From: WHSW01 sp963777775
GTDB lineage: Bacteria; Actinomycetota; Thermoleophilia; Solirubrobacterales; 70-9
Direction of reading: 5' to 3'
Length of the DNA: 64,000 nucleotides
Assembly: GCA_963777775.1 (NCBI GenBank)
Contig: CAVZRL010000008.1
Coordinates: 86,781-150,780, forward strand
Position numbers and translations under genes: made by a program. Below, piece after piece: positions 1-8,529 of the stretch. The notes under the pieces are model-generated. The model searched no databases. It worked only from the letters and a program-made list of their open reading frames with translations, and was not told the DNA's origin. The first letter of the stretch is position 1. Each line of letters begins with the position of its first letter.

Positions 1-219
1 ATCCTCGACGGGATCGTGATCGAGACGCCTTCGGGCGAGCTGCGGTTCGCCGACGCGCCCGAGGTCGGCCGAACCGCGGAGCGCGGCGTAACGCTGACAA
101 TCGACGCGAGCAAGGTCGACTCGCTGCCACCGCCCGAGGACGGCCCGCGCACGTTCAGCGCCAATCGCGCAACCGGCCGGCTCTCGAAGCTGTTCGGACG
201 CGGTTGGAAGCGCGACTGA
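1..219 (+). CDS. 3' end of an unidentified protein (partial)
   Basis: The window opens inside an open frame that reads from base 1 to a TGA ending at 219, giving the last 72 residues of a protein. Composition and GC-rich third positions look like real coding sequence. A hydrophobic beta-strand-like start is followed by a Pro/acidic linker and a basic tail that ends in a Leu-Phe-Gly-Arg-rich segment. I do not recognise the family. A hairpin lies nine bases after the stop. The true start is outside the window, so the GTG at 16 should not be taken as a start. Confidence 0.6.
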   Translation: MLDGIVIETPSGELRFADAPEVGRTAERGVTLTIDASKVDSLPPPEDGPRTFSANRATGRLSKLFGRGWKRD

Positions 220-227
220 CGCCGAGA

Positions 228-262
228 GGAGCATTCCGACGGCATCTGGGACGGAATGCTCC
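228..262 (+). terminator. Hairpin terminator after the first gene
   Basis: A perfect 11-bp inverted repeat (228-238 against 252-262) with a 13-base loop lies just after the stop at 219. No T tract follows, which is common for terminators in GC-rich actinobacteria. The arms are AT-richer than their surroundings and contain GGAGCATTCCG. Confidence 0.55.
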
Positions 263-326
263 GCTCGAGCCACCGCGCAGCCGGGCGGATAACCAGGGTA
301 AACCCGGACCGGGCTAGGCTCGACCG

Positions 327-692
327 GTGGCCGACTGGAAGACGGTGACGGAGCTCGGTGGCCGGCTGCCGGAGGTCGAGCAGGGCACCTCGTACGGCAC
401 ACCGGCGCTCAAGGTGCGCGGGAAGATGTTCGCGCGCCTGCGCGAGGACGAGAAGACGCTGGTGGTCTGGACCGACTTCATGGAGCGAGAGGCGCTGACG
501 CAGGGCGATCCGGAGACATTCCTGGTCACGCCGCACTATGAGGAGTGGCCGCTGGTCTTGGTCAGGCTCGCGCGCGTGGACGAGCGCGAGCTGGAGGAGC
601 TCTTGATCGAGTCCTGGCGCGAGCGGGCGCCGAAGCGCCTCCGCCAGGCCTACGACGAGGAGCGCGGGAACCCGCAGGGTGAGTTTCCATAA
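327..692 (+). CDS. MmcQ/YjbR-like DNA-binding family protein
   Basis: A 121-residue protein starting at GTG. It has the YjbR/CyaY-like layout: an N-terminal helix with a conserved Gly-Thr-Pro-Ala segment near residue 23, a Lys-rich strand, an Asp-Glu-Lys-Thr turn, then a hydrophobic Trp-Pro-Leu-Val strand and a C-terminal helix with a Trp-Arg-x-Arg-Ala-Pro-Lys end typical of the family. These proteins are small, single-domain and cytoplasmic. Their biochemical role is not settled, although a double-wing DNA-binding fold has been described for members. It stands alone between two unrelated units. Confidence 0.75.
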   Translation: MADWKTVTELGGRLPEVEQGTSYGTPALKVRGKMFARLREDEKTLVVWTDFMEREALTQGDPETFLVTPHYEEWPLVLVRLARVDERELEELLIESWRERAPKRLRQAYDEERGNPQGEFP

Positions 693-738
693 CCGTTCTT
701 ATCGCGCGTAAGGTGCCCTGGCGGGCCCCGGGAACCGG

Positions 739-1632
739 CTACTCGCCCAGGAATGCGTCGACCGCGCGCGTGAACCGCTGGCGCTCCTGAAACAGGAACG
801 CGTGCGCGCCCGGAAGCACGATCATCTCCGACCCGGGCACCTGACCGGCGATCCGGCGCAGGTTGACGGGCGGCACGACCGGGTCCCGGCGCCCCGCCGC
901 CGCCAGCAGCGGAACCTCGACCCCGGCGAGCTGGCGAAAGTTGCGATTGCTACGAAGCCACGGGTCCTCGGCCGCGACCTGCGCGTCCGTTGTCGCAGCG
1001 GGGACGTCGAAGTCGTCGGGGATCTCGCCGCTGCGGCTCGCCCGCACGAGCCGGCGCAGGAAACGGCGACCCTCGCGCTGGCGCTCGGGCGGGTAGAGCT
1101 CGCGCAGGATCTGGCGATCGGTCGGGCTCGGGTCGCTGTCGATCGCCTGCGCCTCCGGGCTACCGAGCACGGTGCCGGGCCCTCCGGGGTTGGTGCCGGC
1201 GAGGATCAGATGCGAGACCCGCTCGGGGTGCTCGATCGCGAGCCGCTGGGCGACGAACCCTCCCATCGACCAGCCGAGCACGTCCGCCTTCGAGATCCCG
1301 ACCGCCTCGATCAGTCCGTCCGTGGTATCGGCGAGCGAGCCGAAGGAATCGCCGCGCCAGGGCCCGGAGCGACCGAGACCGGGGTAGTCGAAGAGCAGCA
1401 GGCGATGCTCGCGGCTCAGCAGGCGCAGCAGGGCCGGGTCCCATTCAGCCATCGTCGAGCCGGTCCCGATCAGCATCACCAGCGGCGGGCCATGCCCACG
1501 CTCATACCACGCGATCTCGGTTCCGCCGACGCGCGCCTCTCGCACCCGGGCCTCGAACGCGCGCTCGGGCGCCGAGCCGCAGCCGACGACCGCGAGCACG
1601 AGCAACGCCAGGATCGCGCCACGAGCCCTCAT
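739..1632 (-). CDS. Alpha/beta hydrolase, predicted lipoprotein
   Basis: A 297-residue serine hydrolase of the alpha/beta fold. The nucleophile elbow Gly-Trp-Ser-Met-Gly-Gly places Ser at 122, the acid is probably Asp250 in a Gly-Arg-Arg-Asp-Pro loop, and the His is 277 in Pro-Gly-Ala-His. The N-terminus is a lipoprotein signal: basic start, hydrophobic core, and a Val-Val-Gly-Cys lipobox with Cys18, so it is probably anchored outside the membrane. The substrate cannot be read from sequence. Its start overlaps the stop of the upstream FUSC-like membrane gene by 4 bp, so the two are probably one transcript. Confidence 0.85.
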   Translation of the reverse strand: MRARGAILALLVLAVVGCGSAPERAFEARVREARVGGTEIAWYERGHGPPLVMLIGTGSTMAEWDPALLRLLSREHRLLLFDYPGLGRSGPWRGDSFGSLADTTDGLIEAVGISKADVLGWSMGGFVAQRLAIEHPERVSHLILAGTNPGGPGTVLGSPEAQAIDSDPSPTDRQILRELYPPERQREGRRFLRRLVRASRSGEIPDDFDVPAATTDAQVAAEDPWLRSNRNFRQLAGVEVPLLAAAGRRDPVVPPVNLRRIAGQVPGSEMIVLPGAHAFLFQERQRFTRAVDAFLGE

Positions 1633-2693
1633 CGCCGAGCTGCCCGGGAGCGGTCCGGGCCCGCGGCCTCTCCCCAGGCCAAGAACGCCGCACCCGCGAT
1701 CACGATCCCGATCGCGGTCGCGAGTCCCCTCTCGTCCGCAGCCTCGATCGGCGGCGTGCCGAGGCTATCGGTGAGCAGGACGACGTAGGTGGTGATCGCG
1801 GTGGTGAACAGCGCGTATTCGATCGCCAGCAGCGCGTAGGAGAACGCGGCCGCGACGGCGAGCACGATCGCCGTCGGCACCGGCTGCTCACCGAGCACCG
1901 CCGCGAGGCCCGTCGCCAGCGCCAGGCCGACCACCGTGCCGGCGGCGCGCATCGCCAGCCGCTCGAGCGTTTCGTCACGAAACGGGCGCAGGACGAAGAG
2001 GATCGTCAGCGGCACCCAGTAGCCGTGCTCACCGAGGTCGACGACGCGATAGAACGCGACGCCGAGACCGAGGGCGGCGCCAAACCGGATCCCGTGGCGC
2101 AGGGCCGACGAGGCGAGGGTCAGATTCGCCCGCATGGTGGCCACGGAGCCGCGCGCCGCCTCACCCAGCGACCAGCGCCCGGGCGCGCGGTCGGAGAAGA
2201 CCAAGGCGGCCAGCGCAGCGGCCGCCTGCAGCAGGCCGCCGGCGGTCCCGAGCACGAGCGCCTCGGGCGCGTCGGCGGGTTCGAGGTAGAAGCCCTGGGC
2301 GAGCAGCAGCGCCAGCGAGCAGGTCAGGCCGGCGATCATCAGCCGCGCCGAGACCGCGAAGCAGAGCCCGGCCAGGCCGCCGATCGCGGCCATCGCGAGC
2401 GCCGCCGTGATCGTCGCCTGGCTCGAGAGCACCCCGATCGCGGCCGAGGCGCCGATCAGCGGCGCGATCAGGAGTTGCCAGCGCACCCGGATGCGGGCCG
2501 GCGCGTCGAACGCCGCGAAGCCGGCGACCAGCGCGCCGGTCGCCAGCCCGGCGGCGTAGGCGTCCTCGAGGAACAGGTCGGCGAGCGCGGCGAGGCCGAC
2601 CGGCAGCGCGACGAGGCCACCCCGTCGCAGCGCCGGCCCCAGCGCGCCGCGAAACCGCCACGCGGGCGGGATCCCGGCGGCGGGACGGCTCAC
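1629..2693 (-). CDS. FUSC-like aromatic-acid-exporter-type membrane protein
   Basis: A 354-residue integral membrane protein starting at GTG. Two sets of hydrophobic helices (about residues 25-165 and 200-340) are separated by a short polar stretch, matching the half-size FUSC/YccS-type layout. A Tyr-Trp-Val-Pro-Leu-Thr segment near residue 235 followed by an Arg-Pro turn and a second Gly-rich membrane pair resembles the FUSC_2 region. Family members are linked to export of aromatic acids, but no substrate is indicated here. It comes first in a two-gene unit with the lipoprotein hydrolase. Confidence 0.75.
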   Translation of the reverse strand: MSRPAAGIPPAWRFRGALGPALRRGGLVALPVGLAALADLFLEDAYAAGLATGALVAGFAAFDAPARIRVRWQLLIAPLIGASAAIGVLSSQATITAALAMAAIGGLAGLCFAVSARLMIAGLTCSLALLLAQGFYLEPADAPEALVLGTAGGLLQAAAALAALVFSDRAPGRWSLGEAARGSVATMRANLTLASSALRHGIRFGAALGLGVAFYRVVDLGEHGYWVPLTILFVLRPFRDETLERLAMRAAGTVVGLALATGLAAVLGEQPVPTAIVLAVAAAFSYALLAIEYALFTTAITTYVVLLTDSLGTPPIEAADERGLATAIGIVIAGAAFLAWGEAAGPDRSRAARR

Positions 2694-2727
2694 GGGGCGG
2701 TCGCGACCGTCTCTGCAGCCGTCCGGG

Positions 2728-4095
2728 TCATCTCGCGCCGAGCTTCAGCTCGTGGCTCCGGCGAGCGCGCAGCCGTCCCAGCAGCCCGCCGTTTCGGCGT
2801 TCGCGCGCGATCACCCGCATGTAGGGCTCGAAGTCGACCTGGATCGTGTGGCGCGCCGAGGCGACGTAGCGCTTCGCCATCCGCTCGCGCTCGTGGGCGA
2901 TCACCCGCTGCATCTCCTCCCGATCGGGCAGTCCGACCTTGCCCTCGAGCAGGTCCGCCACCCACTCCGACTGCGCCTCGGCGAGCGGCATGATCGCGCC
3001 CAAGGGCTGGAGCAACCCGATGAAGTAGAGCCCCGGATGCTCGGGGCTGACGACGCGCCGATAGAGCGGGACCTCGTTGTCGGGCGCCGAGATCAGGCTC
3101 GGGTCGAAGAAGGGAAAGCTGATCTTGTAGCCGGTGCAATAGATCACCAGGTCGACGTCCTCCTCCGATCCGTCCTCGAAGCGGATTGCCCGCCCGCCCG
3201 TGAATTCGGAGATGTTCGGCTTCACGGTGATGTCGCCGTGCCCGAGTCGCGGCAGCAGGTCGGAGGAGATCGTCGGATGCGCCTCGACCAGCTTGTGGTC
3301 GGGCTCGGGCAGCCCGTAGTCCGTCGGGAGGCCGACGGCGCGCTTCAGGGCGCGCTTGTAGAAGGCCCGGATCAGCGGCAGCGGCAGGTGCGTGGTCAGC
3401 GCGTTGCCGAGCTCGTCGGTCGGCTTGCCGCCCAGGTACTTTGGCAGCACCCAGGCGCCCCGGCGCATCGCCAACAGCGTCCGGTCCGCGATTCGCGAGG
3501 ACTCGACCGCGATGTCGCAGGCGGAATTGCCGATCCCGAGCACGAGCACCGTCCTCTGCTCGAGCACTTCGGGCGTCTTGTAGTCGTGGACGTGGAGCTG
3601 CTCCCCCGCGAAAGCGTCCTGGCCGGGGTACGGGGGGTCGGGCCAGCGGGCGTCCCAGTGATGGCCGTTGGCGACCAGCACGGCTGCGAACTCGGCCGAG
3701 CCCTCCCCGCCGGAGTCCAGCTCGCGCCAGCTCACCCGCCAGCGGGAGCCCGCGCCGGGCTCGACCGCCGTCACCTCGGTCCGGAACCGGATCCGGTCGC
3801 GAAACCCGAAGCGGTCGACATAGTCGTCGAAGTAGGCGGCGATCCGGAAATGATCGGGGTAGTCCGGATAGTCCTCGGGCATCGGAAAGGAGGCGTAGGC
3901 CATCGTCCGTCGCGAGGTGTTGATGTGAAGCGACCGGTACGCGGATGACATCCCGTTGTCGTTCATGTAGCGCCAGTTGCCGCCGACCTGCGAGCCGACC
4001 TCGAAGCACTCGAAGTCGATCCCGCGCGCGTGCAGGACCTGGCAGGCGGCGATCCCCGACGATCCCGCCCCGATCACGCAGACTCTCTCGCCCAA
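2728..4095 (-). CDS. Flavin-containing monooxygenase
   Basis: A 455-residue FAD/NADPH enzyme of the FMO class. The FAD-binding Gly-x-Gly-x-x-Gly is at residues 9-14, the class-defining F-x-G-x-x-x-H-x-x-x-Y motif is complete at 162-172, and a second Rossmann Gly-Ile-Gly-Asn-Ser-Ala for NADPH is at 187-192. An Asp-Gly-x-Glu-x-x-x-Asp segment near 310 leads into a Tyr-Cys-Thr-Gly-Tyr FAD motif. Enzymes of this class oxygenate soft nucleophiles or carry out Baeyer-Villiger reactions; the substrate is unknown. It sits 19 bp from the stop of the AlgH gene on the same strand, so co-transcription is possible. Confidence 0.9.
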   Translation of the reverse strand: MGERVCVIGAGSSGIAACQVLHARGIDFECFEVGSQVGGNWRYMNDNGMSSAYRSLHINTSRRTMAYASFPMPEDYPDYPDHFRIAAYFDDYVDRFGFRDRIRFRTEVTAVEPGAGSRWRVSWRELDSGGEGSAEFAAVLVANGHHWDARWPDPPYPGQDAFAGEQLHVHDYKTPEVLEQRTVLVLGIGNSACDIAVESSRIADRTLLAMRRGAWVLPKYLGGKPTDELGNALTTHLPLPLIRAFYKRALKRAVGLPTDYGLPEPDHKLVEAHPTISSDLLPRLGHGDITVKPNISEFTGGRAIRFEDGSEEDVDLVIYCTGYKISFPFFDPSLISAPDNEVPLYRRVVSPEHPGLYFIGLLQPLGAIMPLAEAQSEWVADLLEGKVGLPDREEMQRVIAHERERMAKRYVASARHTIQVDFEPYMRVIARERRNGGLLGRLRARRSHELKLGAR

Positions 4096-4114
4096 GCTCG
4101 CTCCTTTCCCGGTT

Positions 4115-4660
4115 TCAGTTCAGCGACGGATCCTCGGGCATTCGCGCGATCAGCGCGAACTGCCCTCCCTTGCGGGCGAGCACGTGCCGCCACAGCGCCT
4201 CGGGATCGTCGGGGAACAGCTCCGCCGGTAGCGGCGGCTCGACGATCCAGGCCTCTTCCGCGAGCTCCCCCTCGAGCTGGCCGGCTCCCCAGCCGGAGTA
4301 GCCGGCGTATACGCGGCCGCGGCGGATCGCGCGCTCGACGTCGTCCTCGGCGGTGTCCGCGGCAACGAACCCGACGTCGGCGACGACGATCCAGGCGGCT
4401 GCGGTCGGGTCGTCGAACTCGGCAAGCACGACCAGCGCCTGCGGCTGCACCGGACCGCCGATGAAGACCGGCTCCTCGCCGGCCAGGTCCGCGAGCTCGG
4501 GAGCGACTGCGTCCACCGCGGTCTCAGAGGGACGGTTGAGCACCACCCCCATCGCCCCGTCCTCGCCGTGCTCGGTGAGCAGCACGACGGTGCGCGCGAA
4601 GTTCGGGTCCGAGAGCGCCGGCGAGGCGATCAACAGGCTTCCACGCAGGGAGTCTTCCAT
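4115..4660 (-). CDS. YqgE/AlgH family protein (UPF0301)
   Basis: A 181-residue cytoplasmic protein with the full AlgH/YqgE pattern: an N-terminal Gly-Ser-Leu-Leu-Ile-Ala segment, Asp-Pro-Asn-Phe followed by hydrophobic strands, a Gly-x-Val-Leu-Asn-Arg-Pro motif near residue 40, a Gly-Gly-Pro-Val motif near 69, and a Gly-Tyr-x-Gly-Trp-Gly-x-Gly-Gln-Leu motif near 121. The length is normal for the family. AlgH was first named as a regulator of alginate in Pseudomonas, but its molecular role is unclear. It is divergent from the thioredoxin-like gene across a 40-bp gap that must hold both promoters. Confidence 0.9.
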   Translation of the reverse strand: MEDSLRGSLLIASPALSDPNFARTVVLLTEHGEDGAMGVVLNRPSETAVDAVAPELADLAGEEPVFIGGPVQPQALVVLAEFDDPTAAAWIVVADVGFVAADTAEDDVERAIRRGRVYAGYSGWGAGQLEGELAEEAWIVEPPLPAELFPDDPEALWRHVLARKGGQFALIARMPEDPSLN

Positions 4661-4700
4661 CGGCCTGCTGATTCTGCCCGCTCGCTAACCTCGATGCCGG

Positions 4701-5468
4701 ATGGTCTTCGACGTCGGCGAGTCCGATTTCACGACCAGGGTGGTCGAGCGCTCGCGGGAGTTGCCCGTGGTGGTCGACTTCTGGGCCGAATGGTGCGGAC
4801 CGTGCCATCAGCTCACCCCGGCGCTTGAGGCCGCGATCTCCAAGCGCGCCGGCGAAGTCGAGCTGGCGAAGGTCGACGTCGACGCCAACCAGGCGCTGGC
4901 CGCAGCCTTCGGGGTCCAGGGAATCCCCGCGGTGAAGGCGTTTCGCGACGGCGCCGTGGTCGCCGAGTTCACCGGCGCGATCGGGCCGGCGCGGATCGAG
5001 GCGTTTTTCGAGGACCTCCTCCCCTCCCCCGCCGATCAGCTCGCCGAGGCCGACGACGAGAGCTCGCTGCGACGGGCGCTCGAGCTCGATCCGCGTCACG
5101 CCGGCGCGGCGCGGAAGCTCGGTCGCCTGCTGCTCGCGCGGGGCGAGAGCGAGGGCGCCCTCGAGCTGCTCGAGCCGCTGCAGGGCGACTTTCTCGCCGA
5201 GGGCCTGGTCGCCCGGGCGCGCCTCGACACCGGCAACGGAGGTGCGCAGTCCTCCGCGCCGGCAGAGCTCGAGCTCGCCTTTGCGGCCTGGGACGTGGAG
5301 GATCGCGCGACCGCGCTCGACCGCCTCCAGGATGCCCTCGCCGCCGAGACCGACCCCGATCGGCGCGATCTGATCCGGCGCGTGATGGTCGCGCTGTTCA
5401 CCGAGCTCGGCGCCGACGATCCGCTCGCTCGCGAGCACCGGCGACGCCTCGCGGCGGCGCTTCACTGA
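4701..5468 (+). CDS. CnoX/YbbN-like thioredoxin with TPR-like tail
   Basis: A 255-residue protein. Residues 1-110 are a thioredoxin domain with an intact Trp-Cys-Gly-Pro-Cys site (Cys32, Cys35) and the cis-Pro Gly-Ile-Pro-Ala. Residues about 120-255 form repeated helical pairs with a Leu-Glu-Leu-Asp-Pro-Arg turn, the tetratricopeptide-like tail of CnoX/YbbN co-chaperones. E. coli CnoX lacks one active-site Cys, whereas this protein keeps both and could be redox-active. CcdA follows after 10 bp, suggesting that CcdA and this thioredoxin move reducing power across the membrane, although no export signal is visible here. Confidence 0.87.
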   Translation: MVFDVGESDFTTRVVERSRELPVVVDFWAEWCGPCHQLTPALEAAISKRAGEVELAKVDVDANQALAAAFGVQGIPAVKAFRDGAVVAEFTGAIGPARIEAFFEDLLPSPADQLAEADDESSLRRALELDPRHAGAARKLGRLLLARGESEGALELLEPLQGDFLAEGLVARARLDTGNGGAQSSAPAELELAFAAWDVEDRATALDRLQDALAAETDPDRRDLIRRVMVALFTELGADDPLAREHRRRLAAALH

Positions 5469-5478
5469 CCGTCGCTGA

Positions 5479-6210
5479 ATGACCGACCCGATCTCCGGCG
5501 CCGACGTCCCGGTCGCCTTCATCGCCGGGCTCGTCTCCTTCCTCTCGCCCTGCGTGCTGCCGCTCGTCCCGGGCTACCTGGCCGCGGTGACCGGCGTCAG
5601 CGTCAGCGAGATCGACACCGCCGGCTGGCGCCGGGTGCTCGCGCCGAGCCTGCTCTTCATCGCCTCGTTCTCGACCGTGTTCATCGCCCTCGGGCTCGCC
5701 GCGACCGCGCTCGGGCAGACCCTGCGTGACAACCAGGAGCTGCTCACCGACGTCGGGGCGGTCCTGCTGATCGTGCTCGGCGCCCTGTTCATCGGCTCGC
5801 TCTACGTCGACCGGCTGAACCGCGAGTGGCACATCGAGGCGCTCCTCGCGCGGGCCGGAAAGGGCGGCCCGATCGTCGCGGGGGCGGCCTTCTCGATCGC
5901 CTGGACGCCGTGCGTCGGCCCCGCGCTGGGCGGGATCCTCACCCTCGCCAGCATCGACGGCGAGCTCGCCCACGGCGCCTTCCTGCTCGCCGTCTACTCG
6001 CTCGGGCTCGCGATCCCGTTCCTGATCACCGCGCTCGCCTTCTCCCAGGCCACCGCCGCCTTCGCGACCATGCGCCGCCACTACCGGGCGATCGTGCTCG
6101 GCGGCGGCGGGATCCTGATCGCGATGGGGCTGCTGATCCTGACCGGCGCCTTCACCGAGCTCAATGTCTGGGCCCAGAAGGTGACCAGCGAGCTCGGGCT
6201 GAACCTCTAG
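5479..6210 (+). CDS. ccdA: CcdA-type thiol:disulfide electron carrier
   Basis: A 243-residue polytopic membrane protein with about six helices. The two conserved Cys sit in Ser-Pro-Cys-Val-Leu-Pro (Cys25) and Trp-Thr-Pro-Cys-Val-Gly-Pro (Cys145), the pair that CcdA/DsbD-beta proteins use to pass electrons from cytoplasmic thioredoxin to extracytoplasmic thiols, for example for cytochrome c maturation. It is co-directional with, and 10 bp from, the thioredoxin-like gene upstream. No ResB/ResC or cytochrome genes lie nearby, so the downstream acceptor is not identified. Confidence 0.93.
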   Translation: MTDPISGADVPVAFIAGLVSFLSPCVLPLVPGYLAAVTGVSVSEIDTAGWRRVLAPSLLFIASFSTVFIALGLAATALGQTLRDNQELLTDVGAVLLIVLGALFIGSLYVDRLNREWHIEALLARAGKGGPIVAGAAFSIAWTPCVGPALGGILTLASIDGELAHGAFLLAVYSLGLAIPFLITALAFSQATAAFATMRRHYRAIVLGGGGILIAMGLLILTGAFTELNVWAQKVTSELGLNL

Positions 6211-6216
6211 CCCCGC

Positions 6217-6513
6217 TCAGACGGGCGGCCGCGCGGGGAGCTCGCCCGGACCGACGGCGATCTCGGCCGGGGTCCCGATCGCCTCGGTCTCCTCGACACC
6301 CTCACCCTCGCCGTCGCGCGAGCAGACGATCCGGAACCGCCCCGTGCCGAGCGCCGGATCCGCGATCACCGGCAGCCCGCGGATCTCCTCCCAGCCCAGT
6401 CGCTCAGCCTCGAACGGGTTCAGACGCACCTCCGCGGCCGGCCAGGGACAGCTCGCGTTGTGCTGGTCGATCGCCTTCGAGATCGCTTCCAGGTTCTTCG
6501 CCTCGGCGCCCAC
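6217..6513 (-). CDS. Hypothetical small protein
   Basis: A 98-residue soluble protein that I do not recognise. An N-terminal helix is followed by Cys-Pro-Trp-Pro near residue 22, then a well-ordered Leu-Asn-Pro-Phe-Glu-Ala segment, a Gly-Trp-Glu-Glu turn, and a strand ending Arg-Ile-Val-Cys. The last 30 residues are acidic and Pro-rich. Codon use matches its neighbours, so it is probably real. It is convergent with ccdA (6-bp gap) and divergent from the acyltransferase. The two Cys could make it redox-active, which is only a guess. Confidence 0.6.
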   Translation of the reverse strand: MGAEAKNLEAISKAIDQHNASCPWPAAEVRLNPFEAERLGWEEIRGLPVIADPALGTGRFRIVCSRDGEGEGVEETEAIGTPAEIAVGPGELPARPPV

Positions 6514-6553
6514 CTCGACGATCCTACCGGCGCCGGTTTGCGATCATGGGCGC

Positions 6554-7993
6554 GTGAGCGCGGATCGCCTCACCGGTCTCGACTCCTCCTTCCTGCACCT
6601 CGAGCGGGGACCGGCCCACATGCACGTCGCCTCGACGACCCTGTTCGAGGGCTCGGTGCCCGACTACGACGACTTTCGCGAGCACATCCGGTCGCGGCTG
6701 CACCTGGTGCCGCGGTTCCGCCAGAAGCTGCGCTTCGTCCCGCTCGGGCAGGGGCGGCCGAAGTGGGTCGACGACCCGCAGTTCAACCTCGACTACCACC
6801 TCCGCCACACCGCCCTGCCGGCCCCGGGCAGCGAGGAGCAGTTGCGCACCCTCGCCGCGCGGGTCTTCTCGCAGCGCCTCGACCGCTCGAAGCCGCTGTG
6901 GGAGATGTGGCTGGTTGACGGGGTCGAGCGCGACCGCTTCGCAATCGTGACCAAGAGCCATCACTGCCTCGTCGACGGGGTCTCGGGGGTTGACATAACC
7001 ACGGTCCTGTTCGACGCCACCCCCGACCCGGCCCCGCCGGCGGTCAGCCCCCCTGCCTGGATCCCGAAGCCCGAGCCCAGCGACGCCGAGATGCTCGCCG
7101 AGGCGCTGATCGAGCGCCTCACCAGCCCGACCGAGATCTTCCGCGGCGCTCGGGCCGTGTTCCGCGCTCCACGACGGATGGCGCGGGCCGCGGTCGACGG
7201 GCTCGAGGCGGCCGGCGCCTTCGCGCGGACCGGGTTCGGCGCCCCCCACTCACCGTTCAACGTCGAGATCGGCCCCTATCGGCGCTTCGAGATGGTCCAG
7301 GCCTCGCTGGACGAACTGAAGCGGATCAAGAATGCGACCGGTGGCACCGTCAACGACGTGGTCCTGGCAGCGGTCACGGGCGCGCTGGGCCGCTACCTGC
7401 GCAGCCACGGACACTCGACCCGCGAGCTCGAGCTGCGGGCGCTGGTCCCGATCAGCGTTCGTGCCGCCGACGAGCACGGGGCGCTAGGCAACCGGGTATC
7501 CGCCTACATGGCGCCGCTCCCGGTCTGGTGCGACGACCCGGTCGAGCGCCTGGCGCAGGTGAGCGTCACGATGGGCGACCTGAAGCAATCCAGGCAAGCC
7601 GTCGGCGCGACACTGATCACCGAGCTGGCCGACTTCGCGCCGCCGACGATCGCCGGCCAGGCGGCCCGGCTGCAGTCGGGCCAGCGCTTCTTCAACCTCG
7701 TCGTGACCAACGTCCCCGGGCCACAGTTCCCGCTCTACCTGATGGGCCGCAAGCTCGAGTCGGTTTTCCCGATGGTGCCGCTGGCCAAGCGCCAGGCGGT
7801 CTGCTTCGGGATCATGAGCTACAACGGCCAGGTCAACTTCGGGCTCACCGCCGACTTCGACACGATGGCCGACCTCGACGTGCTCGCCGCCGACCTCGAG
7901 GCCTCGCTGCGGGAGCTCAGCGAGGCGGCGCCCGAGGAGTCTCGCACCTCGCGGTGGCGGCGCGCCGACGGCCGACAGGCCGCGAAGGCCTGA
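6554..7993 (+). CDS. WS/DGAT-type wax ester synthase / diacylglycerol acyltransferase
   Basis: A 479-residue acyltransferase using the GTG at 6554, because family similarity (Asp-Arg-Leu-Thr-Gly-Leu-Asp-Ser-Ser-Phe) begins right there; the open frame further upstream has no such character. The catalytic His-His-x-x-x-Asp-Gly is intact at 136-142. The C-terminal half carries the Asn-Asp-Val-Val-Leu-Ala and Asn-Val-Pro-Gly-Pro motifs of the family. Such enzymes join acyl-CoA to diacylglycerol or a fatty alcohol and form storage lipid at the membrane face. It stands alone and ends in a terminator stem. Confidence 0.92.
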   Translation: MSADRLTGLDSSFLHLERGPAHMHVASTTLFEGSVPDYDDFREHIRSRLHLVPRFRQKLRFVPLGQGRPKWVDDPQFNLDYHLRHTALPAPGSEEQLRTLAARVFSQRLDRSKPLWEMWLVDGVERDRFAIVTKSHHCLVDGVSGVDITTVLFDATPDPAPPAVSPPAWIPKPEPSDAEMLAEALIERLTSPTEIFRGARAVFRAPRRMARAAVDGLEAAGAFARTGFGAPHSPFNVEIGPYRRFEMVQASLDELKRIKNATGGTVNDVVLAAVTGALGRYLRSHGHSTRELELRALVPISVRAADEHGALGNRVSAYMAPLPVWCDDPVERLAQVSVTMGDLKQSRQAVGATLITELADFAPPTIAGQAARLQSGQRFFNLVVTNVPGPQFPLYLMGRKLESVFPMVPLAKRQAVCFGIMSYNGQVNFGLTADFDTMADLDVLAADLEASLRELSEAAPEESRTSRWRRADGRQAAKA

Positions 7994-8031
7994 CCGACGG
8001 CCGCGACCGATCGGCCGGCGGCGACGGTCAG
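7990..8031. terminator. Bidirectional terminator between convergent genes
   Basis: An outer 7-bp stem (7990-7996 with 8025-8031) encloses an inner CGGCCG/CGGCCG stem. The stop codons of both convergent genes (7991-7993 and 8028-8030) lie inside the outer arms. Confidence 0.6.
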
Positions 8032-8441
8032 AGGTCGCGCATGAAGTCGGGCTCGTGGCCCTCGATGAAGACGAAGAGGGGGTGCGGAATGCCTTCCTGC
8101 TTGGCGTCGCGACCGTAGTCGTGCGGCGTCGGGTCGTCGCTGGGCGCCAACGGTTCGTCGGCGTCCTGCCAAAAGCGTTCGGAGGGGTTCCAGCGCCGCC
8201 TGCGAACCGCGGTCTCGAGGCCGTCCTCCGCGAGCACCTGCTCAACCACCCGCTGCGCCTGTAGGGCCGCCTCGGAGGTCTCGGTGTAGACATACATGCG
8301 CTCGCCGTCGCGGGTGACGATCACCCGCTCGCCGAGCCGCCGCTCGACATCGTCATCGAGGTCGAGGGTCCGGAGGCGATCGCCAAGCCCGTGCAGGGCG
8401 TCGTGGAGGTCGATCTCGAGCCGGTACTCGTCGCTGGCCAT
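8028..8441 (-). CDS. Hypothetical soluble protein
   Basis: A 137-residue protein taken from the ATG at 8441, where a conserved-looking Asp-Glu-Tyr-Arg-Leu-Glu-Ile-Asp strand begins; the longer upstream frame overlaps the divergent channel promoter and is Arg/Ser-rich. It shows a beta-alpha-beta opening with an Arg-Val-x-Val-Thr-Arg-Asp-Gly strand, a helix with Ala-Gln-Arg-Val-Val-Glu-Gln-Val-Leu, then an Arg-Arg-Arg-Trp-Asn-Pro segment and an acidic C-terminus ending in His-Glu-Pro-Asp-Phe. I do not recognise the family. There is no signal or membrane segment. The charge pattern suggests a small cytoplasmic ferredoxin-like fold. Confidence 0.65.
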   Translation of the reverse strand: MASDEYRLEIDLHDALHGLGDRLRTLDLDDDVERRLGERVIVTRDGERMYVYTETSEAALQAQRVVEQVLAEDGLETAVRRRRWNPSERFWQDADEPLAPSDDPTPHDYGRDAKQEGIPHPLFVFIEGHEPDFMRDL

Positions 8442-8529
8442 GGCGGCAGACGCTACCAGCAGCCGACAGGGTGCCGAGCGGCTCACCGAGCGCGCTGTCC
8501 CGTCCGGGCCTGCGCGTATAGAGGGCGTC

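Noticed and set aside
990..2993. 667-residue plus-strand ORF opposite the hydrolase and FUSC-like genes
   Set aside because: Arg/Ala/Pro-rich translation without family motifs; it covers two clear minus-strand genes, a usual artefact of high-GC DNA.
2690..4009. 439-residue minus-strand ORF in another frame of the monooxygenase
   Set aside because: No motifs; the overlapping FMO frame has complete FAD, NADPH and FMO signatures.
6344..6553. N-terminal extension of the WS/DGAT frame
   Set aside because: Family similarity starts at GTG 6554 and the extension is antisense to another gene.
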